A stretch of 64,000 nt of DNA from Glandiceps talaboti (taxonomy: Eukaryota > Hemichordata > Enteropneusta > Spengelidae). How positions within the stretch are numbered: position 1 is the first letter of the stretch; every line of letters starts with the position of its first letter. This document shows, one piece after another, positions 35,335 through 47,290 of the stretch. The translations under genes and the position numbers were made by a program. The notes beneath the pieces were generated by a model, which was not told where the DNA came from, searched no databases, and saw nothing but the letters and a program-made list of their open reading frames with translations. The stretch is from positions 429,501-493,500 of the forward strand of contig NC_135568.1 in assembly GCF_964340395.1 (NCBI RefSeq). The letters are read 5' to 3'.

Positions 35335-35650
35335 AGATTCTCTCAGAAGTCAGATTACTAAATTTGGTGAAGGCATGATGAAGTCTAAGTAATAACCATC
35401 GAATTTCAACCGTTGAGGGCGCCCTCGATTGTATTTTATGTTTTTGTTGTTTGTTTGCGATTTTTTTTTGGGGGGGGGGGTATATTTGAAGAACTGCTAA
35501 ACGTCGGCGATAGTATACGCACAAACGAGTGCTGTCTAGTTGCAGTTGTCTATAAATCGCTGATATAAAATTCATCATCAAAAACCGTCCTACCTTTCAG
35601 TCGTGAGCTTGGTAGCAGGGTTGGCACAGAGTTACGTGACAGGATTCTTG
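24123..35650 (-). CDS. Gene model (10 visible exons): multi-motif PP1-inhibitor-like phosphoprotein
   Basis: Ten exons join in frame with GT-AG sites (2130 coding bases, 709 residues plus stop; N-terminus not found). Six exons carry R-K-x-T-P, usually followed by Ala and a hydrophobic residue, and a seventh carries SRNSVP. In vertebrate inhibitor-1 and DARPP-32 (PPP1R1 family) the motif RRRRPTPA is phosphorylated by PKA on Thr and then blocks the PP1 active site. The visible copies match the PKA consensus and the T-P-A context. Acidic low-complexity exons alternate with motif exons, as in the acidic tail of DARPP-32. Against the assignment: a clear PP1-docking RVxF motif is not seen, though it could lie in the missing N-terminal exon. 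It is probably cytosolic and disordered. Exon calls rest on splice consensus, phase and repeated motif. The function is inference. Confidence 0.6.
24241..24345. repeat. Three tandem copies of a 29-bp unit
   Basis: GTATAGTATGGGGTTACT plus 11 more bases, repeated nearly perfectly just 3' of the terminal exon acceptor of the multi-switch gene (in its last intron). Confidence 0.9.
24662..24734 (-). CDS. Multi-switch gene, exon I (73 nt, phase 0 to 1)
   Basis: Acceptor TTGTAATTGCAG, donor CCAT/GTAAGT. It encodes SKIAVTRRRKVTPIPPIMV followed by STERP. The switch keeps R-K-V-T-P but has Ile in place of Ala. The phases are exactly those required between exon H and the final exon. Confidence 0.65.
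24814..24894. mobile_element. MITE-like element, family 1 copy 1 (81 bp)
   Basis: 20-bp terminal inverted repeats, about 17 of 20 matching: left TAATCTCAGTTACCCAGATT, right AGTCTGGGTAACCGAGACTA. A second element with the same ends lies at 56008-56114. Confidence 0.65.
25627..25886 (-). CDS. Multi-switch gene, exon H (260 nt, phase 1 to 0), acidic
   Basis: The acceptor is TACAAATAG with a pyrimidine tract further upstream, and the donor is CAACAG/GTGTGT. It starts A-Q-Q-K-S, runs through Glu/Asp-rich sequence, and ends CGRLSSLCDLPDTSMYQQ. Like exon C it is an acidic phase 1-to-0 exon, which predicts a phase 0-to-1 motif exon next. That exon was found at 24662-24734. Confidence 0.62.
25990..26066. 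repeat. Microsatellite (CT)n
   Basis: About 38 pure CT units in an intron of the multi-switch gene. Confidence 0.98.
26217..26438 (-). CDS. Multi-switch gene, exon G (222 nt, phase 1 to 1)
   Basis: Acceptor ATCTTACAG, donor GGAG/GTGAGG. It starts A-P-S-Q-S, has a Glu/Asp/His/Ser stretch, and ends KVLIRKNTPATLNMKSLKLG. It is the shortest of the three A-P-S exons. Confidence 0.67.
26481..26588. repeat. Two hairpins: 8-bp perfect and about 24-bp imperfect inverted repeat
   Basis: CATAGACC/GGTCTATG (26481-26500, 4-base loop) is followed by an imperfect pair of arms at 26527-26550 and 26564-26588, sharing GTATATATT...CGAGTGC. This is probably a fold-back MITE remnant in an intron. Confidence 0.55.
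26787..27152 (-). CDS. Multi-switch gene, exon F (366 nt, phase 1 to 1)
   Basis: Acceptor GTATTTAG, donor GATG/GTAAAC. It starts A-P-S like exons E and G, continues with Glu/Ser/Asp-rich sequence and a KKILQRKSY segment, and ends KLRRKQTPAVLMKQHRFD. It is probably a duplicate of exon E or G. A perfect CTCF-like core lies 56 bases upstream of its acceptor. Confidence 0.68.
27208..27222 (-). promoter_or_regulatory. CTCF-like core, best match in window
   Basis: The minus strand reads CCACAGGGGGCAGCG, identical to common vertebrate CTCF cores. It lies just upstream of exon F of the multi-switch gene. Confidence 0.55.
27368..27500. mobile_element. Fold-back element (133 bp)
   Basis: Long imperfect palindrome. 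The outer arms are GCGATAAACC...CCTGGG and CCCAGGTTTATTGC; the inner arms are GACTAGTGCACG and CGTGCACTGGTC. No coding capacity. Confidence 0.6.
27656..28015 (-). CDS. Multi-switch gene, exon E (360 nt, phase 1 to 1)
   Basis: Acceptor TTGTTACAG, donor AGTG/GTAGGT. The peptide begins A-P-S, has an acidic part with YVTFSDPEEE, a Lys/Arg-rich helix-like segment (KKERKKKDKRERDK), and ends RQRKLTPAVIRNPPNFS. YVTF resembles the V-x-F half of a PP1-docking motif but lacks the preceding basic residue. Confidence 0.68.
28577..28634 (-). CDS. Multi-switch gene, exon D (58 nt, phase 0 to 1)
   Basis: Acceptor TATACACAG, donor ACAG/GTAGGT. It encodes MPPKRKSTPASLPYSPLFT. It carries the R-K-S-T-P-A switch and matches exon A in length and phase. 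The Met is internal, because the preceding exon C ends in phase 0 with KKT. Confidence 0.65.
28635..30290. other. Intron of the multi-switch gene, 5' of exon D (part)
   Basis: Mostly unique sequence with two GAGGGCGC-type motifs nearby (29233 here and 28532 just outside). A 22-base GAATTTAGC... segment near 29360-29381 has an acceptor and donor consensus and phases 0 to 1, but no switch motif, so I did not call it. Confidence 0.4.
30300..30476. mobile_element. MITE with perfect 56-bp inverted repeats and 9-bp target duplication
   Basis: 30300-30355 and 30421-30476 are perfect reverse complements separated by a 65-base loop. The flanks AGTTAGATC (30291-30299) and AGTAAGATC (30477-30485) match at 8 of 9 positions. 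A 9-bp duplication with long inverted repeats fits a Mutator-like (MULE) non-autonomous element. It sits in an intron of the multi-switch gene. Confidence 0.85.
30640..30845. repeat. Minisatellite, about 45-50-bp unit
   Basis: Four copies of 'atttctatctcgataaatat' followed by 'tgatacttatgtaaca'. The first is diverged ('gtcgataaatgttgat'). Confidence 0.8.
31425..31876 (-). CDS. Multi-switch gene, exon C (452 nt, phase 1 to 0), Glu-rich
   Basis: Acceptor CTATTCTAG, donor AAAACG/GTAAAA (weak after the first four bases). It starts D-L-K-E-G-L-Q-Q-F and includes a Gln/Ser/Arg segment. It then runs into about 90 residues of almost pure Glu with Lys/Arg/Gly interruptions, and ends KKT. The plus-strand Pro/Ser frames here are shadows of this run. 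The length of the Glu run may be polymorphic because it is a GAG/GAA microsatellite. Confidence 0.55.
31953..32616. mobile_element. Non-autonomous DNA element with 19-bp inverted repeats and two microsatellites
   Basis: TTTAGCACAACTGAACTGA at 31953-31971 is perfectly inverted at 32598-32616. Inside are a pure (GT)n run at about 32015-32092, a non-repetitive core ('ccaccagaccgattgccttg'), and (ACAG)n at about 32539-32583. The core looks like a dispersed family. No clear target duplication. Confidence 0.7.
32617..34400. other. Intron of the multi-switch gene between exons B and C (part)
   Basis: AT-rich sequence with no repeat array and no convincing extra exon. Confidence 0.45.
34401..34610 (-). 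CDS. Multi-switch gene, exon B (210 nt, phase 1 to 1)
   Basis: Acceptor CTATTTCAG, donor GAAG/GTAAGG. It encodes a Gly/Ser/Thr-rich stretch, then ERRRKITPAILKL near its end. An ATG at 34626, with an in-frame stop seven codons upstream, could be an alternative start of a shorter protein, with transcription beginning in this exon. I prefer splicing from exon A because it completes a Gly codon. Confidence 0.6.
35133..35331. repeat. Compound microsatellite (GT)n-(GA)n-(GT)n and (TA)n
   Basis: A symmetric GT/GA/GT block (35133-35211), then a 70-base pure TA run (about 35262-35331). It lies in the intron between exons A and B. Confidence 0.97.
35415..35426. promoter_or_regulatory. Perfect palindrome GAGGGCGCCCTC
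   Basis: Two head-to-head GAGGGC half-sites related to the CTCF-like octamer found repeatedly in this locus. It is intronic, 170 bases downstream of exon A. Confidence 0.35.
35593..35650 (-). CDS. Multi-switch gene, exon A (58 nt, phase 0 to 1)
   Basis: Acceptor TTTCTATAG, donor AAAG/GTAGGA. It encodes ARILSRNSVPTLLPSSRLK plus one base. It has the same length and phases as exon D, with a phospho-acceptor Ser at the same position (8) as the Thr of exon D. This is the weakest motif copy (Arg at -2 only). The exon before it, which must end in phase 0, was not found. Confidence 0.5.
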
Positions 35651-35771
35651 CCTATAGAAATAGAACATAGATTAAGTCATTTTGAATCTCATTTACTGTC
35701 ACTCGTTAGCTACAGTACTATAGATGGGGTCCTTTAACTCGGTATATATATACACTTTCATATCCATATAC

Positions 35772-35940
<169 letters not shown>

Positions 35941-36630
35941 AGTAGTCACATCTTAGGGTAGTTGCATTGAAAGCATTTCTAGACTGACATCCTAGACAAC
36001 TAACGACTAGGAATGAAATCTATAAAAACCAGTCATATGTTTCGATTGATATGGATGTCTAGACAGTAACAAATAGAATGTCGGAACTGGTCTTGATAAA
36101 AGTGAGTGGTTGTCCCCAGCTGTACATTGTGATATCAGTTAAATGTCTTCAAATTCGAATCTGTGCATCCAGACTGAGACATCAACTATATGTCTGCCTC
36201 TTAACTCTATATATTCTTGATTCCATGTAATTGCCAAACTAATTGCCTCTACGTAATTGATGATATTTTTCATGATGTCCATGAAACATGATTTACAATT
36301 AAATCGATATTTATCTGGGTTTTTTATGACTTCTTAGTCTTTATTTTACAATCAAACAACTCCACTAATGACACAAGTCATTAAAACATTCAAATATAGT
36401 GTTACGAATAAAAATTTAGTAATAATCGTTAACAGTATCACAGTTTTCAAGATCAGGTAAAATGTAAAACAGTGGATTGTATGTGAAATAGGTGTGGTAT
36501 ACATTTGACATCAGGTTGCCATGACGATTTGTTTGAATTGCCATTGTTACACTTTACGGTAGTCTGACTGAACGTGACTAGCAATTGTTTCTAAAGCCCT
36601 TGTGTAAGATTTGAACCACGATTGTAATCC
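35941..36630. other. Non-coding interval
   Basis: No gene, array or transposon end recognised. Confidence 0.4.
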
Positions 36631-36845
36631 TGGCCAACCCAGCTGTTAGGGAACCTGGTAGGAGATTAGAGTTTGAAATGCAAATGTTTTAATTCTGTGT
36701 GCCTATAGAGGCTGTATGGATTGTGTGCTCCTGTCTAGGAGTTAAGAGAAAATATCGAGGATCGCTGGTTCGTACAAGGAGTAATAATTGTAAACGTGTT
36801 TTGAGCAGTGTTGAAAGGCGCTATATTAATATTATTGTAATACTA
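36631..36845 (+). mobile_element. SINE, 5'-truncated copy
   Basis: It contains 'gggaacctggtaggagatta', then a body ending 'gagcagtgttgaaaggcgct' and 'atattaatattatt'. This ending is typical of tRNA-derived SINEs with a LINE-like tail. The 'ggaacytggtagga' block is shared with the SINE at 50183. Confidence 0.6.
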
Positions 36846-37700
36846 GTGCATTTCTAGGATTACGTTGATTACGTTGTTTTCTTATTATTTGTATGGTAAA
36901 TTATCATTGGTTAGTAGTATTATGGCTTTGTTTTAATTCACTATCCATCTAACTGTACCTACTGATAACAGATCTTTTCCACAGAGGTGAAAGAGTGTTT
37001 ATCTTTTCATGAAAATATGAAAACTTTAACAATGTCACACAAATTGGAAAAAAGAGGAAAATGAAAACTTTGAAAATCGACCACCATTTTGGCAATAACA
37101 CAAGGTTATCCAAGTTCACCATATTCCAACAGCGGGTAGCATTTTTATTCACTACATCAATCATTATTTTTTCTTCCCTATTGTTGCCATGGTGACCTCA
37201 GCTCGAGGCGTCAACAGACGTTAGATTGCATTTCTTGGGTCTCGCTCTCACAATCTGTTGTTCGTACTTTGACTTTCAATTTCGGTGGGCCGCGTTATCG
37301 AGAAAAGATATTCATTTCGTTGCAATGCCGAGTTAATTATCGTGGAGGTTTAATGTTACATTTTAATATAAATCTCTTTCTTCCTACAAATTTGAAGTTA
37401 TTCCCACTTGAAAAGAAAAAGGTCATTAATGTGCTAACATGCCAAACTCCCACGACTACGTGCAGTTTCAACCGACGAATATGGCAGTCAACAACTGAAA
37501 CACATATAGGCGAGAGGTGGAAAATACTATTTATTTTGGATTTTTTTAATGTCTAAAAACAACTTTACCATGTCTTTCTGCATGAAGAAAATAACGTGAA
37601 ACAACATTTACCACGACGGTGCTTGTAACTTAATAAATTGCAAAACAAACCCGAATTTTTTTTTTTAGAAAGTGAGTTACTGTAATCTAGAAAGTGATAT
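36846..37700. other. Non-coding interval, candidate promoter side of the multi-switch gene
   Basis: Unique sequence. On the minus strand 'ATGCAGAAAGACATG/GTAAAG' (about 37571-37585) would give a short phase-0 first exon for the multi-switch gene, but the support is only consensus-level. Confidence 0.3.
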
Positions 37701-38100
37701 GTAAATGACCTGAGTATTGAGCACCCGTACTTACTACGTCATGCCTTGTCTGAGTATTAAACACAAGTAATCACTACGTCATGCCCAGTCTGAGTATTAA
37801 ACACAAGTAATCACTACGTCATGCCCAGTCTGAGTATTAAGCACAAGTAATCACCACGTCATGCCCAGTCTGAGTATTAAACACAAGTAATCACTACGTC
37901 ATGCCCAGTCTGAGTATTAAGCACAAGTAATCACTACGTCATGCCCAGTCTGAGTATTAAACACAAGTAATCACTACGTCATGTCCAGTCTGAGTATTAA
38001 ACACAAGTAATCACTACGTCACGCCTAGTCTGAGTATTAAACACGTGTAATTACTACGTCATGTCCAGTATTAAACACATGAGTAACCACAACGTTACAT
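37701..38100. repeat. 40-bp tandem array with nine ACGTCA (CRE-type) cores
   Basis: Unit TGAGTATTAAACACAAGTAA followed by TCACTACGTCATGCCCAGTC. ACGTC ends at 37740, 37780, 37820, 37860, 37900, 37940, 37980, 38020 and 38060, so the spacing is exactly 40 bases. The minus strand reads TGACGTA in most copies. The array lies about 2 kb upstream of the first visible exon of the minus-strand multi-switch gene. Confidence 0.93.
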
Positions 38101-38435
38101 CAAGTCCAGTCAGTGGGATGCATCACAGACAAGGAAGAAACAGTTTATTCCTTGTTTGGATGCATCTATCACTCTTCAGTGAATAAAAACATCACCATAA
38201 TTTGAATATTTGAATTTACTTATGATTGCAAGTGATTACTTTTATATATCCAGATTGTCTACTAACCCCTTCCGGTTGGACAATCAAAACATTTTTTTTT
38301 TCAATTTACTAAGTGACAAACAAATGCTTGGTATAATTATGTTATTTGACATTGTTGTTTTTCAAGTAGAGAAACAAGGTAAAGTTGATTTTTGTTTAAT
38401 TTAAAATCCAAAATGAAAACCCATTTGTCATCCAC

Positions 38436-38530
38436 GTAGTATACACACACAATACACACGTCATACACACACAATACACACGTCATACATGCACAATACA
38501 CACGTCACACACGCACAATACAGACGTCAT
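38436..38530. repeat. Short tandem repeat, about 22-bp unit (ACACAATACACACGTCATAC)
   Basis: Four to five diverged copies, the last with CAGACGTCATTG. It also carries ACGTCA. Confidence 0.8.
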
Positions 38531-40520
<1,990 letters not shown>

Positions 40521-40984
40521 AGGGTGCTGCTGCAGTTTTTATCTTGTATTTCGTTATCTTGAATTCATTCCATACCACTGTAATTTAAATTGGCTTCTCC
40601 ATTTCTTTCCTGTTCATGTATACAAATGACGTTCTACTCTAATACATTGTTTCTAAGCTATCATTACTAAAGGAACAACCTAGATTATGGTTGTTTCCGC
40701 CCTTATATACTTAATTCTAGGTTGAAAGACATTTTTACAGAAATTGTTGATGACATTCTAATCTATTCATTCTATTCGTGGCAGCATGATTTTAGATATC
40801 ATCTAAGAATCCCTCAGAGGTAAAGAGCAGTAAATGTTACCATGGTTACACACGGAAGAGAGAAGACATGACATACTAAGGTAGGCGAAAACACTGGTGT
40901 TATTGACATATGTTGAAGGCAACGTGTTATATGTGACAGTACTGTGATGTATTATTGAGATAGGTTGAAGGTTATATATACATA

Positions 40985-43900
40985 TACATATACTAGAGTA
41001 GTGATGTATTACTGAGATAGGTTGAAAGTAACATAAATATACTAGAGTACTGTGATGTACTAGTGAGATAGGTTGAAAGTAACATAAATATACTAGAGTA
41101 CTGTGATGTACTACTGAGATAGATTGAAAGTAACATAAATATACTAGAGTACTGTGATGTACTATTGAGATAGATTGAAAGTAACATAAATATACTAGAG
41201 TACTGTGATGTATTATTGAGATAGGTTGAAAGTAACATAAATATACTAGAGTACTGTGATGTATTACTGAGATAGATTGAAAGTAACATAAATATACTAG
41301 AGTACTGTGATGTGTTACTGAGATAGATTGAAAGTAACATAAATATACTAGAGTACTGTGATGTACTACTGAGATAGGTTGAAAGTAACATAAATATACT
41401 AGAGTACTGTGATGTATTACTGAGATAGATTGAAAGTAACATAAATATACTAGAGTACTGTGATGTATTATTGAGATAGATTGAAAGTAACATAAATATA
41501 CTAGAGTACTGTGATGTATTATTGAGATAGATTGAAAGTAACATAAATATACTAGAGTACTGTGATGTATTATTGAGATAGATTGAAAGTAACATAAATA
41601 TACTAGAGTACTGTGATGTATTACTGAGATAGATTGAAAGTAACATAAATATACTAGAGTACTGTGATGTACTACTGAGATAGATTGAAAGTAACATAAA
41701 TATACTAGAGTACTGTGATGTATTATTGAGATAGATTGAAAGTAACATAAATATACTAGAGTACTGTGATGTATTATTGAGATAAATTGAAAGTAACATA
41801 AATATACTAGAGTACTGTGATGTATTACTGAGATAGGTTGAAAGTAACATAAATATACTAGAGTACTGTGATGTATTACTGAGATAGATTGAAAGTAACA
41901 TAAATATACTAGAGTAATGGGATGTACTACTGAGATAGATTGAAAGTAACATAAATATACTAGAGTACTGTGATGTACTACTGAGATAGATTGAAAGTAA
42001 CATAAATATACTACAGCACTGTGATGTGTTACTGAGATAGATTGAAAGTAACATAAATATACTAGAGTACTGTGATGTACTACTGAGATGGATTGAAAGT
42101 AACATAAATATACTAGAGTACTGTGATGTATTTCTGAGATAGATTGAAAGTAACATAAATATACTAGAGTACTGTGATGTATTACTGAGATGGATTGAAA
42201 GTAACATAAATATACCAGAGTACTGTGATGTATTATTGAGATAGGTTGAAAGTAACATAAATATACTAGAGTACTGTGATGTATTTCTGAGATAGATTGA
42301 AAGTAACATAAACATACTAGAGTACTGAGATGTATTACTGAGATAGATTGAAAGTAACATAAATATACTAGAGTACTGTGATGTATTACTGAGATAGATT
42401 GAAAGTAACATAAATATACTAGAGTACTGTGATGTACTATTGAGATAGATTGAAAGTAACATAAATATACTAGAGTACTGTGATGTATTACTGAGATAGG
42501 TTGAAAGTAACATAAATATACCACAGTACTGTGATGTATTACTGAGATAGGTTGAAAGTAACATAAATATACTAGAGTACTGTGATGTGTTACTGAGATA
42601 GATTGAAAGTAACATAAATATACTATTGTACTGTGATGTACTACTGAGATGGATTGAAAGTAACATAAATATACTACAGCACTGTGATGTGTTACTTAGA
42701 TAGATTGAAAGTGACATAAATATACTATTGTACTGTGATGTATTACTGAGATAAATTGAAAGTAACATAAATATACTACAGTACTGTGATGTGTTATTGA
42801 GATAGGTTGAAAGTAACATAAATATACTAGAGTACTGGGATGTGTTACTGAGATAGGTTGAAAGTAACATAAATATACTAGAGTACTGTGATGTATTATT
42901 GAGATAGATTGAAAGTAACGTAAATATACTAGAGTACTGGGATGTGTTACTGAGATAGGTTGAAAGTAACATAAATATACTAGAGTACTGGGATGTATTA
43001 CTGAGATGGATTGAAAGTAACATAAATATACTAGAGTACTGTGATGTACTACTGAGATAGATTGAAAGTAACATAAATATACCACAGTACTGTGATGTAT
43101 TACTGAGATAGATTGAAAGTAACGTAAATATACTAGAGTACTGGGATGTATTACTGAGATAGATTGAAAGTAACATAAATATACCACAGTACTGTGATGT
43201 ATTACTGAGATAGATTGAAAGTAACGTAAATATACTAGAGTACTGGGATGTGTTACTGAGATAGGTTGAAAGTAACATAAATATACTAGAGTACTGTGAT
43301 GTATTACTGAGATAGATTGAAAGTAACATAAATATACTAGAGTACTGTGATGTACTACTGAGATAGATTGAAAGTAACATAAATATACTAGAGTACTGTG
43401 ATGTATTATTGAGATAGGTTGAAAGTAACATAAATATACCACAGTACTGTGATGTATTACTGAGATAGGTTGAAAGTAACATAAATATACTAGAGTACTG
43501 GGATGTACTACTGAGATAGATTGAAAGTAACGTAAATATACTAGAGTACTGGGATGTATTACTGAGATAGATTGAAAGTAACATAAATATACCACAGTAC
43601 TGTGATGTATTACTGAGATAGATTGAAAGTAACGTAAATATACTAGAGTACTGGGATGTGTTACTGAGATAGGTTGAAAGTAACATAAATATACTAGAGT
43701 ACTGTGATGTGTTACTTAGATAGATTGAAAGTGACATAAATATACTAGAGTACTGTGATGTATTACTGAGATAGATTGAAAGTAACATAAATATACTAGA
43801 GTACTGAGATGTATTACTGAGATAGATTGAAAGTAACATAAATATACTAGAGTACTGTGATGTATTACTGAGATAGATTGAAAGTAACATACATATACTA

Positions 43901-46085
43901 GAGTACTGTGATGTATTACTGAGATAGGTTGAAAGTAACATAAATATACTAGAGTACTGTGATGTGTTACTGAGATAGATTTAAAGTAACATAAATATAC
44001 TAGAGTACTGTGATGTATTATTGAGATAGATTGAAAGTAACATAAATATACTAGAGTACTGGGATGTGTTATTGAGATAGATTGAAAGTAACATACATAT
44101 ACTAGAGTACTGTGATGTATTACTGAGATAGATTGAAAGTAACATAAATATACTAGAGTACTGTGATGTATTACTGAGATAGATTGAAAGTAACATACAT
44201 ATACTAGAGTACTGTGATGTATTACTGAGATAGGTTGAAAGTAACATAAATATACTAGAGTACTGTGATGTATTACTGAGATAGATTGAAAGTAACATAA
44301 ATATACTAGAGTACTGTGATGTACTACTGAGATAGGTTGAAAGTAACATAAATATACTAGAGGACTGTGATGTATTATTGAGATAGATTGAAAGTAACAT
44401 AAATATACTAGAGTACTGTGATGTATTACTGAGATAGATTGAAAGTAACATAAATATACTAGAGTACTGTGATGTATTATTGAGATAGATTGAAAGTAAC
44501 ATAAATATACTAGAGTACTGTGATGTATTATTGAGATAGATTGAAAGTAACATAAATATACTAGAGTACTGTGATGTATTATTGAGATAGGTTGAAAGTA
44601 ACATAAATATACTAGAGTACTGTGATGTATTATTGAGATAGATTGAAAGTAACATAAATATACTAGAGTACTGTGATGTATTATTGAGATAGGTTGAAAG
44701 TAACATAAATATACTAGAGTACTGTGATGTATTATTGAGATAGATTGAAAGTAACATAAATATACTAGAGTACTGTGATGTGTTATTGAGATAGGTTGAA
44801 AGTAACATAAATATACTAGAGTACTGTGATGTATTACTGAGATAGATTGAAAGTAACATAAATATACTAGAGTACTGTGATGTACTACTGAGATAGATTG
44901 AAAGTAACATAAATATACTAGAGTACTGTGATGTATTACTGAGATAGATTGAAAGTAACATAAATATACTAGAGTACTGTGATGTACTACTGAGATAGAT
45001 TGAAAGTAACATAAATATACTAAAGTACTGTGATGTATTACTGAGATAGATTGAAAGTAACATAAATATACTAGAGTACTGTGATGTATTACTGAGATAG
45101 ATTGAAAGTAACATAAATATACTAGAGTACTGTGATGTACTACTGAGATAGATTGAAAGTAACATAAATATACTAGAGTACTGTGATGTATTACTGAGAT
45201 AGGTTGAAAGTAACATAAATATACTAGAGTACTGTGATGTATTATTGAGATAGGTTGAAAGTAACATAAATATACTAGAGTACTGTGATGTATTATTGAG
45301 ATAGATTGAAAGTAACATAAATATACTAGAGTACTGTGATGTGTTATTGAGATAGGTTGAAAGTAACATAAATATACTAGAGTACTGTGATGTATTACTG
45401 AGATAGATTGAAAGTAACATAAATATACTAGAGTACTGTGATGTACTACTGAGATAGATTGAAAGTAACATAAATATACTAGAGTACTGTGATGTATTAC
45501 TGAGATAGATTGAAAGTAACATAAATATACTAGAGTACTGTGATGTACTACTGAGATAGATTGAAAGTAACATAAATATACTAAAGTACTGTGATGTATT
45601 ACTGAGATAGATTGAAAGTAACATAAATATACTAGAGTACTGTGATGTATTACTGAGATAGATTGAAAGTAACATAAATATACTAGAGTACTGTGATGTA
45701 CTACTGAGATAGATTGAAAGTAACATAAATATACTAGAGTACTGTGATGTATTACTGAGATAGGTTGAAAGTAACATAAATATACTAGAGTACTGTGATG
45801 TACTACTGAGATAGATTGAAAGTAACATAAATATACTAGAGTACTGTGATGTATTACTGAGATAGATTGAAAGTAACATAAATATACTAGAGTACTGTGA
45901 TGTATTATTGAGATAGGTTGAAAGTAACATAAATATACTAGAGTACTGTGATGTACTACTGAGATAGATTGAAAGTAACATAAATATACTAGAGGACTGT
46001 GATGTACTACTGAGATAGATTGAAAGTAACATAAATATACTAGAGTACTGTGATGTATTACTGAGATAGGTTGAAAGTAACATAC
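40985..46085. repeat. Satellite array, 51-bp unit, about 100 copies (5.1 kb)
   Basis: Unit ACTAGAGTACTGTGATGTAT followed by TACTGAGATAGATTGAAAGT and AACATAAATAT. Variants are concentrated at a few positions (ctact/ttact/ttatt, agatt/aggtt, tgtg/tggg, taac/tgac). Because 51 is 17 codons, long stop-free frames of up to 982 codons arise on the minus strand, repeating a 17-residue S/L/Y/I/T-rich unit. I treat them as non-coding: several minus-strand frames are open at once and no gene signals surround them. A 561-bp (11-unit) duplication is visible near 44460-45700. Confidence 0.96.
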
Positions 46086-47290
46086 ATAACCTTATTGTCA
46101 TTCCCTTTAAACATTCATTTACTATACATGGTCGAATAATGTTTAGTAGCAACTGGAGCTCACACCGGGAATTTCTCAAATGTCCTTATGATGTCATTTT
46201 GCAGATATCGATAAATGTGGGGGAAAGACCATAGTCTCATTTCCACCTGCGTCTAGTCTAAATAAGATTTAGTATATTGTATGTTTGCATTTTGTTCAGT
46301 GAGACATTAGTGCAAAAATGACGTCATGTAACAGACCATGTCACTTTTAAGTGAATAACAAAGATATAAATAACGACTGACGTCTGTGTGGCCATTTCCT
46401 CATTATTAATTAATTGACAAAACCCATTACATTATATTCTTTCCGTTCAGGATTCCTTATATCGTTGTTATATCACGTGTAATGGGACTTAAGTATTCGC
46501 TTGTCTCTAGTCTGGATGCCAACGTGATATCCAATCAGCTCTGTAACCCCGTCTAAGTCAAACTGACTCAATCATGAACCAAAGATGTTCATGCAAATGA
46601 GTATACTCCAAGTGTTATGATGATGTAAACAGTGTATAGTAGCGTGGTCATTGGCAACGTCAATCAACTTGAGTGGATGCCTGTGTTGACGTACATGATT
46701 ATTTTGTCACTGGTTACTGATAGGTAAGTGGCAGTGTCAATCAACTTGGGTGGATGCTAATGATGTAGACAGTGTATAAGTAGCATACCATATTTGGACA
46801 TTAGAATTATGTAATTGATTAATAAGACATGATGTTAATGACTGTGTGGGTGGCTGTGGTTGAATCTTAAATTTCATCTCATGCATCTCAGGACGTCATT
46901 GAGGTAGACTCAAAGAGAGATCTTAACTTAAGATTCGATGAATGATAACACTACACTAGATTGTCTCTTGACGACCACAACAGCTAAAGTAGCAAAGTCT
47001 GTAACAGTTACTAAGGCTGGATATGTGATTTCACTATGCTTCGTTCACTATCAACACAGCGATCCAGTGATGTCGACAACCTAACCCATTTCCGACTAGG
47101 AGCAGTAGTGTACACAAATATAATAGTGGTTAAATATGGTAACCAATAAACTTTGGTGTTTTTCTAATTTATTGGTAACCAATCAATGACATCATAAGGA
47201 TATTTTCATATCTAAATTCCCGGTGAGAGTTTTACCAGTTACTAAATATGATATGATATGTGTCGGTAGTTGGAATGCCATCAATATATC
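46086..47290. other. Non-coding interval after the satellite
   Basis: It holds a two-copy diverged repeat near 46615-46790 ('aatcaacttgagtggatgc' and 'aatcaacttgggtggatgc', with 'gatgtaaacagtgtata' relatives). No gene. Confidence 0.5.

Noticed and set aside
40803-46179. Very long minus-strand open frames (982, 732, 573 and 299 codons)
   Set aside because: They are generated by a 51-bp satellite unit with no stop in those frames. Several frames are open at once, and there is no domain, start context or splice evidence.
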